Shown: one piece after another, positions 1-6,182 of the stretch
Layout of the letters: every line of letters starts with the position of its first letter
Numbering within the stretch: the stretch's first letter is position 1
From: Chloroflexota bacterium
Lineage (GTDB): Bacteria > Chloroflexota > Anaerolineae > Promineifilales > Promineifilaceae
Length of the DNA: 7,792 nt
NCBI GenBank assembly: GCA_030599405.1
Contig: JAUVOB010000052.1
Span: 1-7,792, forward strand
Direction: 5' to 3'
Notes under the pieces: generated by a model
What the model was told of the DNA's origin: nothing
What the model saw: the letters and a program-made list of their open reading frames with translations, nothing else
Database searches by the model: none
Made by a program: the position numbers and the translations under genes

Positions 1-1712
1 ACCTCATATGCATCACAGAAATCGAGTACTTCTTGGAGTTCAGATGCATAGAAAGCGTTAAGCATGGCCATCACGGTTCCCGTATTCGCAGGTACACTCT
101 CGCAGTTATATAGGACATTACGCTTGGCAAAGAGTGGAATGCTATCCAGACTGCATGGATGACCTCCGATAGTTGAATCCGGCGGCAGCTCTTCGATAAA
201 GGCGAAGAGATCCCTTTCTTGATCCGAGGCAACGTAGAAAGGTGCTTTCAGGAGCGACATATAAAGAGCAGCGCCAATAGCTACAGTACCTATCGCAAGA
301 ATCCGCATCCAACCGGGAAACGAATGGTCCCAAACTACCCGGTTTTCTTCGCCCAGTATCTGATTGCGACGAATAACAATTATCGTCAATGCAAGAAGCA
401 GTAGAGACAGCGAAATCAATAGCGCCCGGGCTCCGGACAGGCCGAGTGTCTGGGTAAGGGTGCTGCCCTCGGGTAGATTCAGCGCAAGAACTATCACGAG
501 AGTTGAGACTATGACCACCAGTCCTAATAACATCTTCCCGTTCTGGCGCTGCCATTTTACGGCCTGTCTCATGCCCTGTGGGCTGTACGTCACGACGAAA
601 ATCGTTAGGAAGGCCAGGAGGCTTGCCTGGGAATAACGGCTCGGGTAATAGAGTAATAACGACGATGTTGCTATCAAACCAATCCAAGCGGCTGCAAAGC
701 AAATCAAGCCAGCAAAAAACACCTGCTTCAGCGTTGTAGGGAATGTAGTCAGAGCTGATTTGTCCAATCGGATGATGATGACAGCCATCGCGGCCATTAC
801 CACGATATAAACCAGATTTGTGCTGCCCTCAGTTAATCCCCCAAGGCCTAGCACGGGATACATCGAAAAGAGAGTATGCCTCCCTTCTACCTGGTATATC
901 GGATTATCGATAACGGCTGTCGTAGCTCCAGGTTCATCAGTAACAGCGGCCGTAGTCGTGCGCACGGTTCGCTGTACCTGAGACAACATAGACACTCCGA
1001 CAAGCCCAATGGCGAACACCAAAGGTACCGCCCGTCGGAGATTTACTCTGAAATACGATCTGGTTGAACTACGTTCGAATAAAGATAATCCATAGGTGAC
1101 TGTGCCAAGTACAAACACTGGTGGATAGATAACACCACTGAAGAATAAGACGATTGCCGCCTTCCAGTCCTGGCGTTTCATCAGATAATAAATAAGGGCA
1201 AATAAAAATGGGAGAGCGAAAGATCGCCTCAATCCTCCAATAACCGAGGTAGTTGTCGGCGACGCCAGGTTTACCACCGTGAATACCAGCGCCAAAGCCA
1301 TACCCAGGTGACTTCCTCTTATCTCCTCCCCAATTCGAAAGAGATAATATGCTGAAGCCAGAAGGAGCGGGAATGCCAGAAGTTTGCTAACGAGGATTGG
1401 ATCAGCTACCGCATGCGTTATCTCAAACAAAAGACTATATGCAGGTCCCTTCGAATTATTGTATAAGCTAATTGGCCCGATATCGATGATGTTCGAATTG
1501 CTCGATATTATTTCAGGATTCTCACGCCAGTATACCCAAGCACTGCTGCGAAAATCCTCTTCCACGGCGAAAGGATCCATTATCCTAGGCACCTGGACCA
1601 TAAATACAGCAACGAAGGCCAGGAGCAAAGTAACCGCGAGGAGACGACGCGAATTGCGATCTTCCGCTAAAGGACTGGCCGAGGTTATCTCGCTGCTTTT
1701 TACTTCTTCCAT
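1..1712 (-). CDS. Large multi-pass membrane protein, GT-C-like, function unknown (partial, C-terminus off the left edge)
   Basis: An open frame reads leftward from an ATG at 1712-1710 to the window edge, giving 570 codons without a stop. The protein starts MEEVKSSEITSASPLAEDR, a polar cytoplasmic tail. A hydrophobic helix follows at about residues 23-40, then a non-membrane loop with an acidic motif (VEEDFRSS, about 50-57), then many further hydrophobic segments (roughly 105-125, 135-150, 164-178, 184-209, 228-243 and onwards). The visible C-terminal part is soluble (DLFAFIEELPPDSTIGGHPC, then SIPLFAKRNVLYN). An acidic first loop, many helices and an exposed C-terminal domain are the general plan of GT-C lipid-linked sugar transferases, and similar unnamed proteins occur in environmental bacteria. 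The function is therefore inferred and no family is claimed. The frame cannot start upstream because an in-frame TGA lies at 1727-1725. It begins 70 bp after udk on the same strand with no clear terminator between, so co-transcription with udk is likely. Confidence 0.85.
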   Translation of the reverse strand, partial: MEEVKSSEITSASPLAEDRNSRRLLAVTLLLAFVAVFMVQVPRIMDPFAVEEDFRSSAWVYWRENPEIISSNSNIIDIGPISLYNNSKGPAYSLLFEITHAVADPILVSKLLAFPLLLASAYYLFRIGEEIRGSHLGMALALVFTVVNLASPTTTSVIGGLRRSFALPFLFALIYYLMKRQDWKAAIVLFFSGVIYPPVFVLGTVTYGLSLFERSSTRSYFRVNLRRAVPLVFAIGLVGVSMLSQVQRTVRTTTAAVTDEPGATTAVIDNPIYQVEGRHTLFSMYPVLGLGGLTEGSTNLVYIVVMAAMAVIIIRLDKSALTTFPTTLKQVFFAGLICFAAAWIGLIATSSLLLYYPSRYSQASLLAFLTIFVVTYSPQGMRQAVKWQRQNGKMLLGLVVIVSTLVIVLALNLPEGSTLTQTLGLSGARALLISLSLLLLALTIIVIRRNQILGEENRVVWDHSFPGWMRILAIGTVAIGAALYMSLLKAPFYVASDQERDLFAFIEELPPDSTIGGHPCSLDSIPLFAKRNVLYNCESVPANTGTVMAMLNAFYASELQEVLDFCDAYE

Positions 1713-1782
1713 GCTATTGGGACGTCATACCTCGCAGAACCGCTCCTTCTCCTCTAAGTAGATAAGCTGATATACCCAGAGT

Positions 1783-2418
1783 TTAAGCTCCATCCACCTG
1801 CAACATCGCCATTAACCTGGCGACAACCATGTCCATGGCCACCTGATTCAATCCGCCATGGGGGATGATGACGTCGGCATACCGCTTGCTCGGCTCAACG
1901 AATTCCAGGTGCATGACCCTGACGGTCTCCATGTACTGTTTGATGATAGATTCCAACGACCGTCCGCGCTCGTTCATGTCACGTTCCAACCGGCGTATAA
2001 ACCTTACATCTGCATCGGTGTCCACGTAAATCTTAATATCCATCAGCTCTCGAAGCGGGCCGTTAGTGAAAATCAATATCCCATCGATCAGGATGATTGG
2101 GCTTGGCTCGACCAGCTTGGTCTGCTCTGTCCTCCTGTGGTCAGTGAAATCATAAACCGGAATACGTACCAGCCGGTATTCCAGAAGCTGCTCTATATGC
2201 TCGATTAACAACTCCGTCTCGAGAGATTCAGGATGATCATAATTGAGGCGAGCCCTCTCTGACAATGGTAAATAACTCATATCCCTGTAGTAAGCATCGT
2301 GGGGGACGTAAGCCACCTGGGAAGCACCTACAGCTTTGAGGACGTTACGCGCTACCGTCGTCTTGCCCGATGCGGTACCGCCAGCTACTCCAAAAACGAT
2401 CGGCCTTGCATTGGTCAT
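1783..2418 (-). CDS. udk: Uridine kinase (uridine/cytidine kinase)
   Basis: This soluble cytoplasmic P-loop kinase transfers a phosphate from ATP (or GTP) to uridine or cytidine, giving UMP or CMP in pyrimidine salvage. From the start chosen here (MTNARPIVFGVAGG) the protein has 211 residues, the usual size for bacterial Udk. The Walker A motif GGTASGKT lies at residues 13-20. The Udk signature VPHDAYYRDMSYLP follows at about 38-51, with NYDHPESLE at about 59-67. PVYDFTDHRR (about 87-96) is the nucleoside-binding region, and ILIDGILIF (about 109-117) is the Walker B-like strand. RFIRRLERDMNERGRS (about 139-154) carries the lid arginines. Start choice: an ATG two codons upstream (2424-2422) lies almost on top of the GGGGAG ribosome site, whereas the ATG at 2418-2416 follows it by 7 nt and is preferred. 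The stop is TAA. The gene lies downstream of the tRNA terminator, so it needs its own promoter. Confidence 0.96.
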   Translation of the reverse strand: MTNARPIVFGVAGGTASGKTTVARNVLKAVGASQVAYVPHDAYYRDMSYLPLSERARLNYDHPESLETELLIEHIEQLLEYRLVRIPVYDFTDHRRTEQTKLVEPSPIILIDGILIFTNGPLRELMDIKIYVDTDADVRFIRRLERDMNERGRSLESIIKQYMETVRVMHLEFVEPSKRYADVIIPHGGLNQVAMDMVVARLMAMLQVDGA

Positions 2419-2425
2419 CAACATT

Positions 2426-2432
2426 CTCCCCT
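2426..2432 (-). promoter_or_regulatory. Ribosome binding site of udk
   Basis: On the minus strand the sequence AAGGGGAGAATGTTGATG puts GGGGAG seven nucleotides before the ATG at 2418-2416 but only one nucleotide before the ATG at 2424-2422. This spacing decides in favour of the inner start. Confidence 0.7.
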
Positions 2433-2447
2433 TAGTTAGCAGAACAC

Positions 2448-2477
2448 TGGTAACAACTGATACTCGTTATGGTAACA
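2448..2477. repeat. Spaced 8-bp direct repeat TGGTAACA over the udk promoter
   Basis: TGGTAACA occurs at 2448-2455 and again at 2470-2477, exactly 22 bp apart, about two helical turns. One copy falls in the spacer of the candidate udk promoter and the other just downstream of its -10 box, where a repressor would sit. The second copy is also part of a small inverted repeat (GTTATGGTAAC, 2466-2476). A regulator-binding role is inferred only. Confidence 0.35.
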
Positions 2478-2486
2478 CGATTACAA
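2457..2486 (-). promoter_or_regulatory. Possible sigma70-type promoter of udk
   Basis: Reading the minus strand, TTGTAA (2486-2481) and TATCAG (2462-2457) are separated by 18 bp and lie between the tRNA terminator and the udk ribosome site. Both boxes are imperfect. The main reason to expect a promoter here is that the terminator upstream should isolate udk from tRNA transcription. Confidence 0.3.
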
Positions 2487-2497
2487 AACCGGCGCAT

Positions 2498-2526
2498 AAA
2501 AAAAGCTCCAGGCAGAACCCAGAGCT
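2498..2526 (-). terminator. Rho-independent terminator of tRNA-Thr
   Basis: On the minus strand, arms AGCTCTGGGT and GCCTGGAGCT pair over about ten base pairs (including G-T wobbles) around a TCT loop, followed directly by a run of seven T. It begins 14 nt beyond the 3' end of the tRNA and separates the tRNA from udk. Confidence 0.85.
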
Positions 2527-2539
2527 CGCTACTAAGACA

Positions 2540-2612
2540 AGCCACCCATGAGACTCGAACTCATAACCTATCGCTTACGAAGCGATTGCTCTACCGATTG
2601 AGCTAGGGTGGC
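2540..2612 (-). tRNA. tRNA-Thr, anticodon CGT (reads ACG)
   Basis: The minus strand folds as a complete 73-nt cloverleaf. The acceptor arm is GCCACCC pairing with GGGTGGC. The D arm is GCTC with GAGC. The anticodon stem ATCGC/GCGAT carries loop TTCGTAA, which places CGT at positions 34-36. The variable loop is AGGTT. The T arm is ATGAG/CTCAT with loop TTCGAGT. The discriminator base is T, and the 3' CCA is not encoded, so it would be added by nucleotidyltransferase. It is a single-gene unit with its own promoter and terminator. Confidence 0.95.
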
Positions 2613-2622
2613 GCTCAGTAAA

Positions 2623-2651
2623 ATTATATCAACCGGACTGGGGGACAGCAA
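2623..2651 (-). promoter_or_regulatory. Sigma70-type promoter of tRNA-Thr
   Basis: On the minus strand TTGCTG (2651-2646) and a perfect TATAAT (2628-2623) are separated by 17 bp. Transcription would start near 2616, only a few bases before the mature tRNA 5' end at 2612, which is normal for a stand-alone tRNA gene. Confidence 0.8.
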
Positions 2652-2702
2652 ACGAGGCACTGGCAATTTCAATTAATTAAATCTGAAAGATGCGATCACG
2701 AT

Positions 2703-3905
2703 CTATTGGCTAATTGGCTGCGATAAGGTTTTCGCCCGGAATTCGTTAGCAACGACGACGATTGTGGCAAGAAGGACACCAATTACCTGCCAGTACCCCT
2801 GATAGGACCATTCCTGCCATATGAGAACGCTAAAGACGAAGACTAGCAACAAAAGAACAGCTAGCTGCACAGACCTCTGCGCTCTGGAGGAACGCGTCAA
2901 TAGCCAGAAAACGAGGACTATCAAAGGCACGTAATCGTATTGGAGGGCGTAGGGCGTAATCAACAAGGTGAGTAGGATCCCTGTGCCGGTGATTACGACC
3001 GGATCCCTGTACCGGATCCAGGCTGCGCTAACCAGGATCAACCCAATGGCTCCCAGCAATCCCACAATCAGGTAAGCAATCGCGCCTGAGATAGACGCGG
3101 AATGGGAGAGGCTATCATAGGCGGTTGCGTAAACCCGCCGGAACTCAATCTGCCCCGGTCCTTGTAGCTGGTAAAGCAACCCCTGACCAAAACCCTCAGA
3201 TTCAAATAACCACCAATTTGGCATGGCGATTGAAGCAGCAACCGTGAGGATCAACACCCAGACGACCGCCCAGAGCACGGACTTTGGTTTTTTCAACAGC
3301 ATCCAGAGACCTAGCAATATAACGGCAATAAGCGTCGCCTGAGGCTTCGTAAAGAGGATAACAAGCCCCAGTCCAGCCAAAGCAAGCCGGTCATGCTTCA
3401 TAGATCTAAGAGCTAGAGCCGCTCCAAACAACAGCAATATGCCAGCCTGCTCAGAGATCAGGCAGAATGCGCCGAAGGTCAGAAACGCCCCGAGGTAAAT
3501 GAGCCATCTCCGCCACCGATCAAGTTGCCAACTAAGAGCGTCCCGAATCCATTCGAGGCTGACGTAGAATAGGACGAGATTAATGACTATCCAGACCGCT
3601 CTGGCCGCCTGAAAGGGCAAGAAAGTCAGCGGTAAGAACAGTAGGACAAACCAAGGAGGATAGAAGTAGGGGTTGTTGGATTGGAAACCGGTTAACTCCT
3701 TCAGGATCGGCGCCAGCTGCGCATAATCGTAGGGATTTCCACCTCTACGGACCAGCATAGCCGCCGCGTGATACCCTCGATAATCGACCCCTCCCCTGTT
3801 AAAAGCGATAAAACCGAATCCGATGAGGATCAAAATGAAAGCTGCCAAGGAAGCAAATTCGAATATTCCAAGTTGGAATCTAACTGGAGACCTTCTCGAC
3901 TTCAT
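2703..3905 (-). CDS. GT87 / DUF2029-type integral membrane glycosyltransferase
   Basis: This is a GT-C fold membrane enzyme expected to transfer a sugar (mannose in characterised actinobacterial members) from a polyprenyl-phosphate donor to an outward-facing acceptor. The 400-residue protein has about ten hydrophobic segments. The family hallmarks appear in order. DYRGYHAAAMLVRRGGNPYD (about 41-60) follows the first helix, with Asp41 as the likely catalytic acid or base. NPYFYPPW lies at about 78-85 and SEQAGILLLF at about 151-160. FTKPQATLI lies at about 185-193 and TPYALQYDYVPL at about 317-328. Length and order fit the family. The actual sugar and acceptor cannot be read from sequence. Start: an ATG at 3905-3903 was chosen. 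A TTG four codons earlier (3917-3915) is also open, and neither has a good ribosome site. An in-frame TGA just upstream excludes a longer protein. The stop is TAG. It is divergent from the AftB-like gene. Confidence 0.88.
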   Translation of the reverse strand: MKSRRSPVRFQLGIFEFASLAAFILILIGFGFIAFNRGGVDYRGYHAAAMLVRRGGNPYDYAQLAPILKELTGFQSNNPYFYPPWFVLLFLPLTFLPFQAARAVWIVINLVLFYVSLEWIRDALSWQLDRWRRWLIYLGAFLTFGAFCLISEQAGILLLFGAALALRSMKHDRLALAGLGLVILFTKPQATLIAVILLGLWMLLKKPKSVLWAVVWVLILTVAASIAMPNWWLFESEGFGQGLLYQLQGPGQIEFRRVYATAYDSLSHSASISGAIAYLIVGLLGAIGLILVSAAWIRYRDPVVITGTGILLTLLITPYALQYDYVPLIVLVFWLLTRSSRAQRSVQLAVLLLLVFVFSVLIWQEWSYQGYWQVIGVLLATIVVVANEFRAKTLSQPISQ

Positions 3906-3945
3906 TATTTCTGTCAATTTATGCTTTCTAGCCAGTCAGTCGTTT

Positions 3946-3961
3946 ACGTAACGAACGTAAC
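3946..3961. repeat. Tandem ACGTAAC direct repeat
   Basis: ACGTAAC occurs at 3946-3952 and again at 3955-3961, a 9-bp period. The first copy overlaps the palindrome TTACGTAA (3944-3951). It lies about 40 bp before the start of the GT87 gene. It may be a regulator site or chance. Confidence 0.3.
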
Positions 3962-4010
3962 TATTTGTAAAAGAACGCTGCACCTGTTGATCCTTACAAT
4001 CAGCCCGTCC

Positions 4011-4024
4011 TATATTCGAATATA
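4011..4024. repeat. Perfect 14-bp palindrome TATATTCGAATATA
   Basis: The two half-sites TATATTC and GAATATA are exact inverse complements with no spacer. It lies between the divergent genes, about 106 bp from the GT87 start. It could bind a dimeric regulator. A palindrome of this length is expected about once in two windows of this size by chance, so only the position is suggestive. Confidence 0.35.
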
Positions 4025-4154
4025 CCTCACATATTCTGTTTCAAACCCCACCAATCATCCTGGCGCGGATCTTGATTCAATCATGGGATGCTATTGTGAC
4101 TTCGTTCAAGCCGATCGTCGTCACCTTAACTCGACGAAGATCCAAGATAGGGAA

Positions 4155-4173
4155 ACGATAATACACATATCGT
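4155..4173. repeat. Inverted repeat ACGATA-N7-TATCGT
   Basis: Six-base arms flank an AT-rich 7-bp centre (ATACACA), which is an operator-like geometry about 95 bp before the AftB-like start. No regulator can be named. Confidence 0.3.
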
Positions 4174-4266
4174 GAGTGATACAACCGCCCAAAGGTACTT
4201 CTTGCAGACCTCGATCGAGTATTGTACTGTCTAAGCATATCCGTCGCACTCCAGGATTACCGTGGA

Positions 4267-5388
4267 ATGAGTCCAGATTTAATTACCAAGCTTCGGGAAC
4301 ATCGGTCTTTTGTTGTCCATTTTGCTATTGTTGTCTGTCTGCTTTCCATTGGCTCATGGGCTGTCTATCTACTGTTTGACAAACCGGAGCTGGGCATCGA
4401 TGATGCCCGTATCTTTTTTGTTTATGGTGAGAATATTATTGAAGGCAACGGAATCGTCTTCAATGCCGGTGGGGAGAGAGTCGAGGGTTTTACCTCCCCG
4501 TTCTTCCTCCTCCTTGTTGTAGCAGCCTTCGCCATTTTCAACAGACCAGAGATATATCTCTTGTCACTAAACTTGCTGATCATATCAGGCGCAATTTCGG
4601 CGCTTTGGTACTTCGAAATCAGCAAGAAGCTGATTAGTTGGCGAAGTGTATTATTTCTTCTGTGGATAGTCGGCGCTCCTGCGTACATTGTTTGGATGTC
4701 TCTCCCCCTCATGGATGCGGCCATCTGGTCAGCGATCCTGATTTTTTCTGCGGTAATCACTTTACGTGCAAGTAGCCCTGTTCTCATGGCCCTCTGCATC
4801 ATTCCTCTTGTACTTACCCGCCCGGAAGGGATTATTTGGGGGCTGGTCTTGATATTGCTTTTTGGCGCGGGTGTCGCCTCGAATCTTGGAGCCTCAGAAG
4901 CCCGGCGCGCGGTTCGTCTCCCAGTGTCCGTATATCTTTTAACAATTGTTGCCTTGTTTGGAGCGCGCTTGGTGTATTTCGGATTTCTTCTACCCAACAC
5001 GTACTATGCAAAAGTAAGCCCAGACATTCTCTACAATCTAAGACAAGGATTCGTATACCTGGTGGCATTCTTTGCCTCGAATCCACCAGCATTGATAGTC
5101 GTCTTGTGGGCATCAATTGCCGGATTAGTTTTCAATTTGCCAGAATTTATCCGTAACGTTACATCGTTGCCTATCATCGGCGAAAGTAAGATAAATGTAC
5201 GATATATGATTATATCTCTCATCGCCATTACCGGACTCTCAATCCCAATTTTATCCGGTGGTGATCACTTCAGATTACTTCGATTTTACCAACCGGTTTG
5301 GCCACTTCTCTTTCTTCCGATATTAGCTCTATCTATGACAATGAAGCTGCCGAACGCTAGCGCTGTGCGATATGGCCTTTTTATATGA
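4267..5388 (+). CDS. AftB-like glycosyltransferase, N-terminal membrane part (373 aa)
   Basis: This fragment holds the catalytic membrane domain of a GT-C transferase that would use a polyprenyl-phosphate sugar donor. After a short cytoplasmic tail and a first helix (about residues 15-36), the motif GIDDARIFF (43-51) carries the paired aspartates Asp45-Asp46 expected at the catalytic site. Then come NGIVFNAGGERVEGFTSPFF (61-80, the family's most typical stretch), LTRPEGII (183-190), LPNTYYAKV (242-250) and GGDHFRLLRFYQPVWPLL (331-348). About nine or ten membrane helices are visible. The ATG at 4267 was chosen because AGGA lies 10 nt upstream. A TTG at 4222 would add 15 residues that do not resemble the family. 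The frame stops at TGA 5386-5388, removing the final helix and the C-terminal domain. Confidence 0.8.
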   Translation: MSPDLITKLREHRSFVVHFAIVVCLLSIGSWAVYLLFDKPELGIDDARIFFVYGENIIEGNGIVFNAGGERVEGFTSPFFLLLVVAAFAIFNRPEIYLLSLNLLIISGAISALWYFEISKKLISWRSVLFLLWIVGAPAYIVWMSLPLMDAAIWSAILIFSAVITLRASSPVLMALCIIPLVLTRPEGIIWGLVLILLFGAGVASNLGASEARRAVRLPVSVYLLTIVALFGARLVYFGFLLPNTYYAKVSPDILYNLRQGFVYLVAFFASNPPALIVVLWASIAGLVFNLPEFIRNVTSLPIIGESKINVRYMIISLIAITGLSIPILSGGDHFRLLRFYQPVWPLLFLPILALSMTMKLPNASAVRYGLFI

Positions 5389-5400
5389 TTTGTTGCTATT

Positions 5401-5922
5401 ATGTTGTTGGCACCAGGGGTTAGGTGGGATACGCTGGCGGATAATGCCTTCCTTTCTGAATTCGAGCTAGCGACTAAGGGTTCGATTCTCGGGAGAAAAC
5501 TAAACGAAATGTTTCAAAATGATCCGCCATCTGTAGGTTATCCAACTGTTGGTGGCTTTGCCCAGGAGTATGATGGGGAGGTGGTTGATATATACGGGCT
5601 CAACAATGTTGCTATGGCACATTCAAGCGGGAATCGATACGGCTGGAAGAATCATGCTGCTTTTAATACCGATGTGTTCATAGATCTACAACCAGATCTT
5701 TTCTTACCCGTGGATGGTACAAAGGATCAGTTACTCAGTGGGACTGCTGAAACAATACACATCCCTTTTGTGAATAACATTTATGACGATCCTAGATTTG
5801 TTCGATTGTATTCGCTAGCAATTATTACCGATTCTGAGACCAGCATCCGTGCTTTTGTCAGGCGAGATCTAGTAGAAACACTTGTGGACAAGCGTTTTGA
5901 TGTCATGGAAATTGACTATTGA
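5401..5922 (+). CDS. AftB-like glycosyltransferase, C-terminal soluble domain fragment (173 aa)
   Basis: This frame is the direct continuation of the membrane part after the internal TGA. It begins at an ATG 12 nt beyond that stop with no ribosome site of its own, so it would be made only by reinitiation or read-through. It starts inside the residual last helix (MLLAPGVRW) and continues as an extracytoplasmic domain. EYDGEVVDIYGLNNVAMAHS (about 56-75 of the fragment) and KNHAAFN (about 83-89) correspond to the conserved D-x-GL-N and downstream histidine region of AftB-like proteins, followed by DLQPDLFLP. The gene ends with TGA, which shows that TGA is read as a stop here. On its own the fragment would lack the catalytic aspartates. 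Confidence 0.6.
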   Translation: MLLAPGVRWDTLADNAFLSEFELATKGSILGRKLNEMFQNDPPSVGYPTVGGFAQEYDGEVVDIYGLNNVAMAHSSGNRYGWKNHAAFNTDVFIDLQPDLFLPVDGTKDQLLSGTAETIHIPFVNNIYDDPRFVRLYSLAIITDSETSIRAFVRRDLVETLVDKRFDVMEIDY

Positions 5923-6009
5923 CAGTTGGCAATGGTATGCTGATCATTGAAATGTGTTAAGTTGGCCAGAATCCGACGGTAGAAACGTCAAACACAATCG
6001 AGCACAGCT

Positions 6010-6096
6010 ATGAAGATAGGAATATCTCTGATGCCTCCATTCATTCCAAGGTTATCAGTATACTTGATGAATGGTAAAGGGTACGATTCAGCTTGA
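6010..6096 (+). other. Short open frame of 28 codons, probably not a gene
   Basis: An ATG opens a small frame (MKIGISLMPPFIPRLSVYLM, then NGKGYDSA) in the gap between the AftB-like locus and the molybdenum enzyme. It has no ribosome binding site, its end overlaps the candidate promoter of the next gene, and it resembles nothing I recognise. It is listed because it is the only open frame of note in the 5923-6182 gap. Confidence 0.12.
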
Positions 6097-6120
6097 GCAA
6101 AATACCCGGAAGAGTATGAT
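6093..6120 (+). promoter_or_regulatory. Probable promoter of the molybdenum hydroxylase gene
   Basis: TTGAGC (6093-6098) and TATGAT (6115-6120) are separated by 16 bp, with the -10 box differing from consensus at one base. A start near 6127 would give a leader of about 56 nt containing the palindrome at 6141-6152. Confidence 0.45.
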
Positions 6121-6140
6121 CGCACCCGGCTACCCTTCCC

Positions 6141-6152
6141 GTGATCGATCAC
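6141..6152. promoter_or_regulatory. 12-bp palindrome GTGATCGATCAC, possible operator
   Basis: This perfect palindrome lies about 14 bp after the predicted transcription start and 30 bp before the start codon, a position suited to repression by a dimeric protein. Around two such palindromes are expected by chance in a window of this size, so the assignment rests on position. Confidence 0.35.
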
Positions 6153-6182
6153 TTTTGTCGTAATCACAGTACAGAGAAAGCT

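Larger units (their letters stand above)
3906..4266. other. Divergent intergenic region without a gene
   Basis: This 361-bp gap separates two divergent membrane glycosyltransferase genes. I see no coding sequence, because the open frames across it lack ribosome sites and recognisable protein. It should hold the promoters of both genes, but no convincing -35/-10 pair stands out. A weak plus-strand candidate is TTGCAG (4203-4208), then 17 bp, then TACTGT (4226-4231). Structural elements are a 14-bp palindrome at 4011-4024, a 6-bp inverted repeat at 4155-4173, and a tandem ACGTAAC pair at 3946-3961. Confidence 0.6.
4267..5922 (+). pseudogene. AftB-like GT-C membrane glycosyltransferase interrupted by one in-frame TGA
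   Basis: The frame from ATG 4267 to TGA 5920-5922 is 552 codons with one internal stop, TGA at 5386-5388 (codon 374). The reading frame is the same on both sides, so this is a nonsense change and not a frameshift. Both halves match one family: arabinofuranosyltransferase AftB-like proteins have a DD motif, a membrane domain, and a soluble C-terminal domain containing a GLNN-type motif. The stop falls inside the last hydrophobic helix (YGLFI-stop-FVAIMLLAPG), where TGG (Trp) would fit and would need one G-to-A change. It may be a recent pseudogene, a split gene, read-through, or a sequencing error. The absence of any other lesion suggests the change is recent or that the parts still work. Confidence 0.75.

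Noticed and set aside
142..702. 186-codon minus-strand frame
   Set aside because: It overlaps the real minus-strand membrane gene in another frame. Its translation is rich in Arg and Ser and shows no family pattern, whereas the overlapping frame gives clear membrane helices.
1384..1761. 125-codon plus-strand frame
   Set aside because: It is antisense to the N-terminal half of the membrane protein and has no recognisable protein sequence.
2540..2612. tRNA-Thr as an integration site of a mobile element
   Set aside because: No copy of the tRNA 3' end, integrase or element genes is visible in the window.
3768..4175. 135-codon plus-strand frame reaching into the divergent gap
   Set aside because: It is half antisense to the GT87 gene, has no ribosome site, and its composition is not protein-like.
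4222..4266. TTG at 4222 as the start of the AftB-like gene
   Set aside because: The added residues do not resemble the family, and the ATG at 4267 has an AGGA at suitable distance.
4422..5000. 192-codon minus-strand frame
   Set aside because: It is a shadow of the AftB-like gene; the opposite strand carries the family motifs.
5386..5388. TGA as selenocysteine or as a reassigned Trp codon
   Set aside because: The codon lies in a membrane helix rather than a redox site, I see no clear SECIS-type hairpin directly after it, and the same gene uses TGA as its final stop.
6141..6182. GTG at 6141 as the start of the molybdenum hydroxylase
   Set aside because: The 14 extra residues (MIDHFCRNHSTEKA) do not fit the family N-terminus, the GTG is part of the palindrome, and no ribosome site precedes it.
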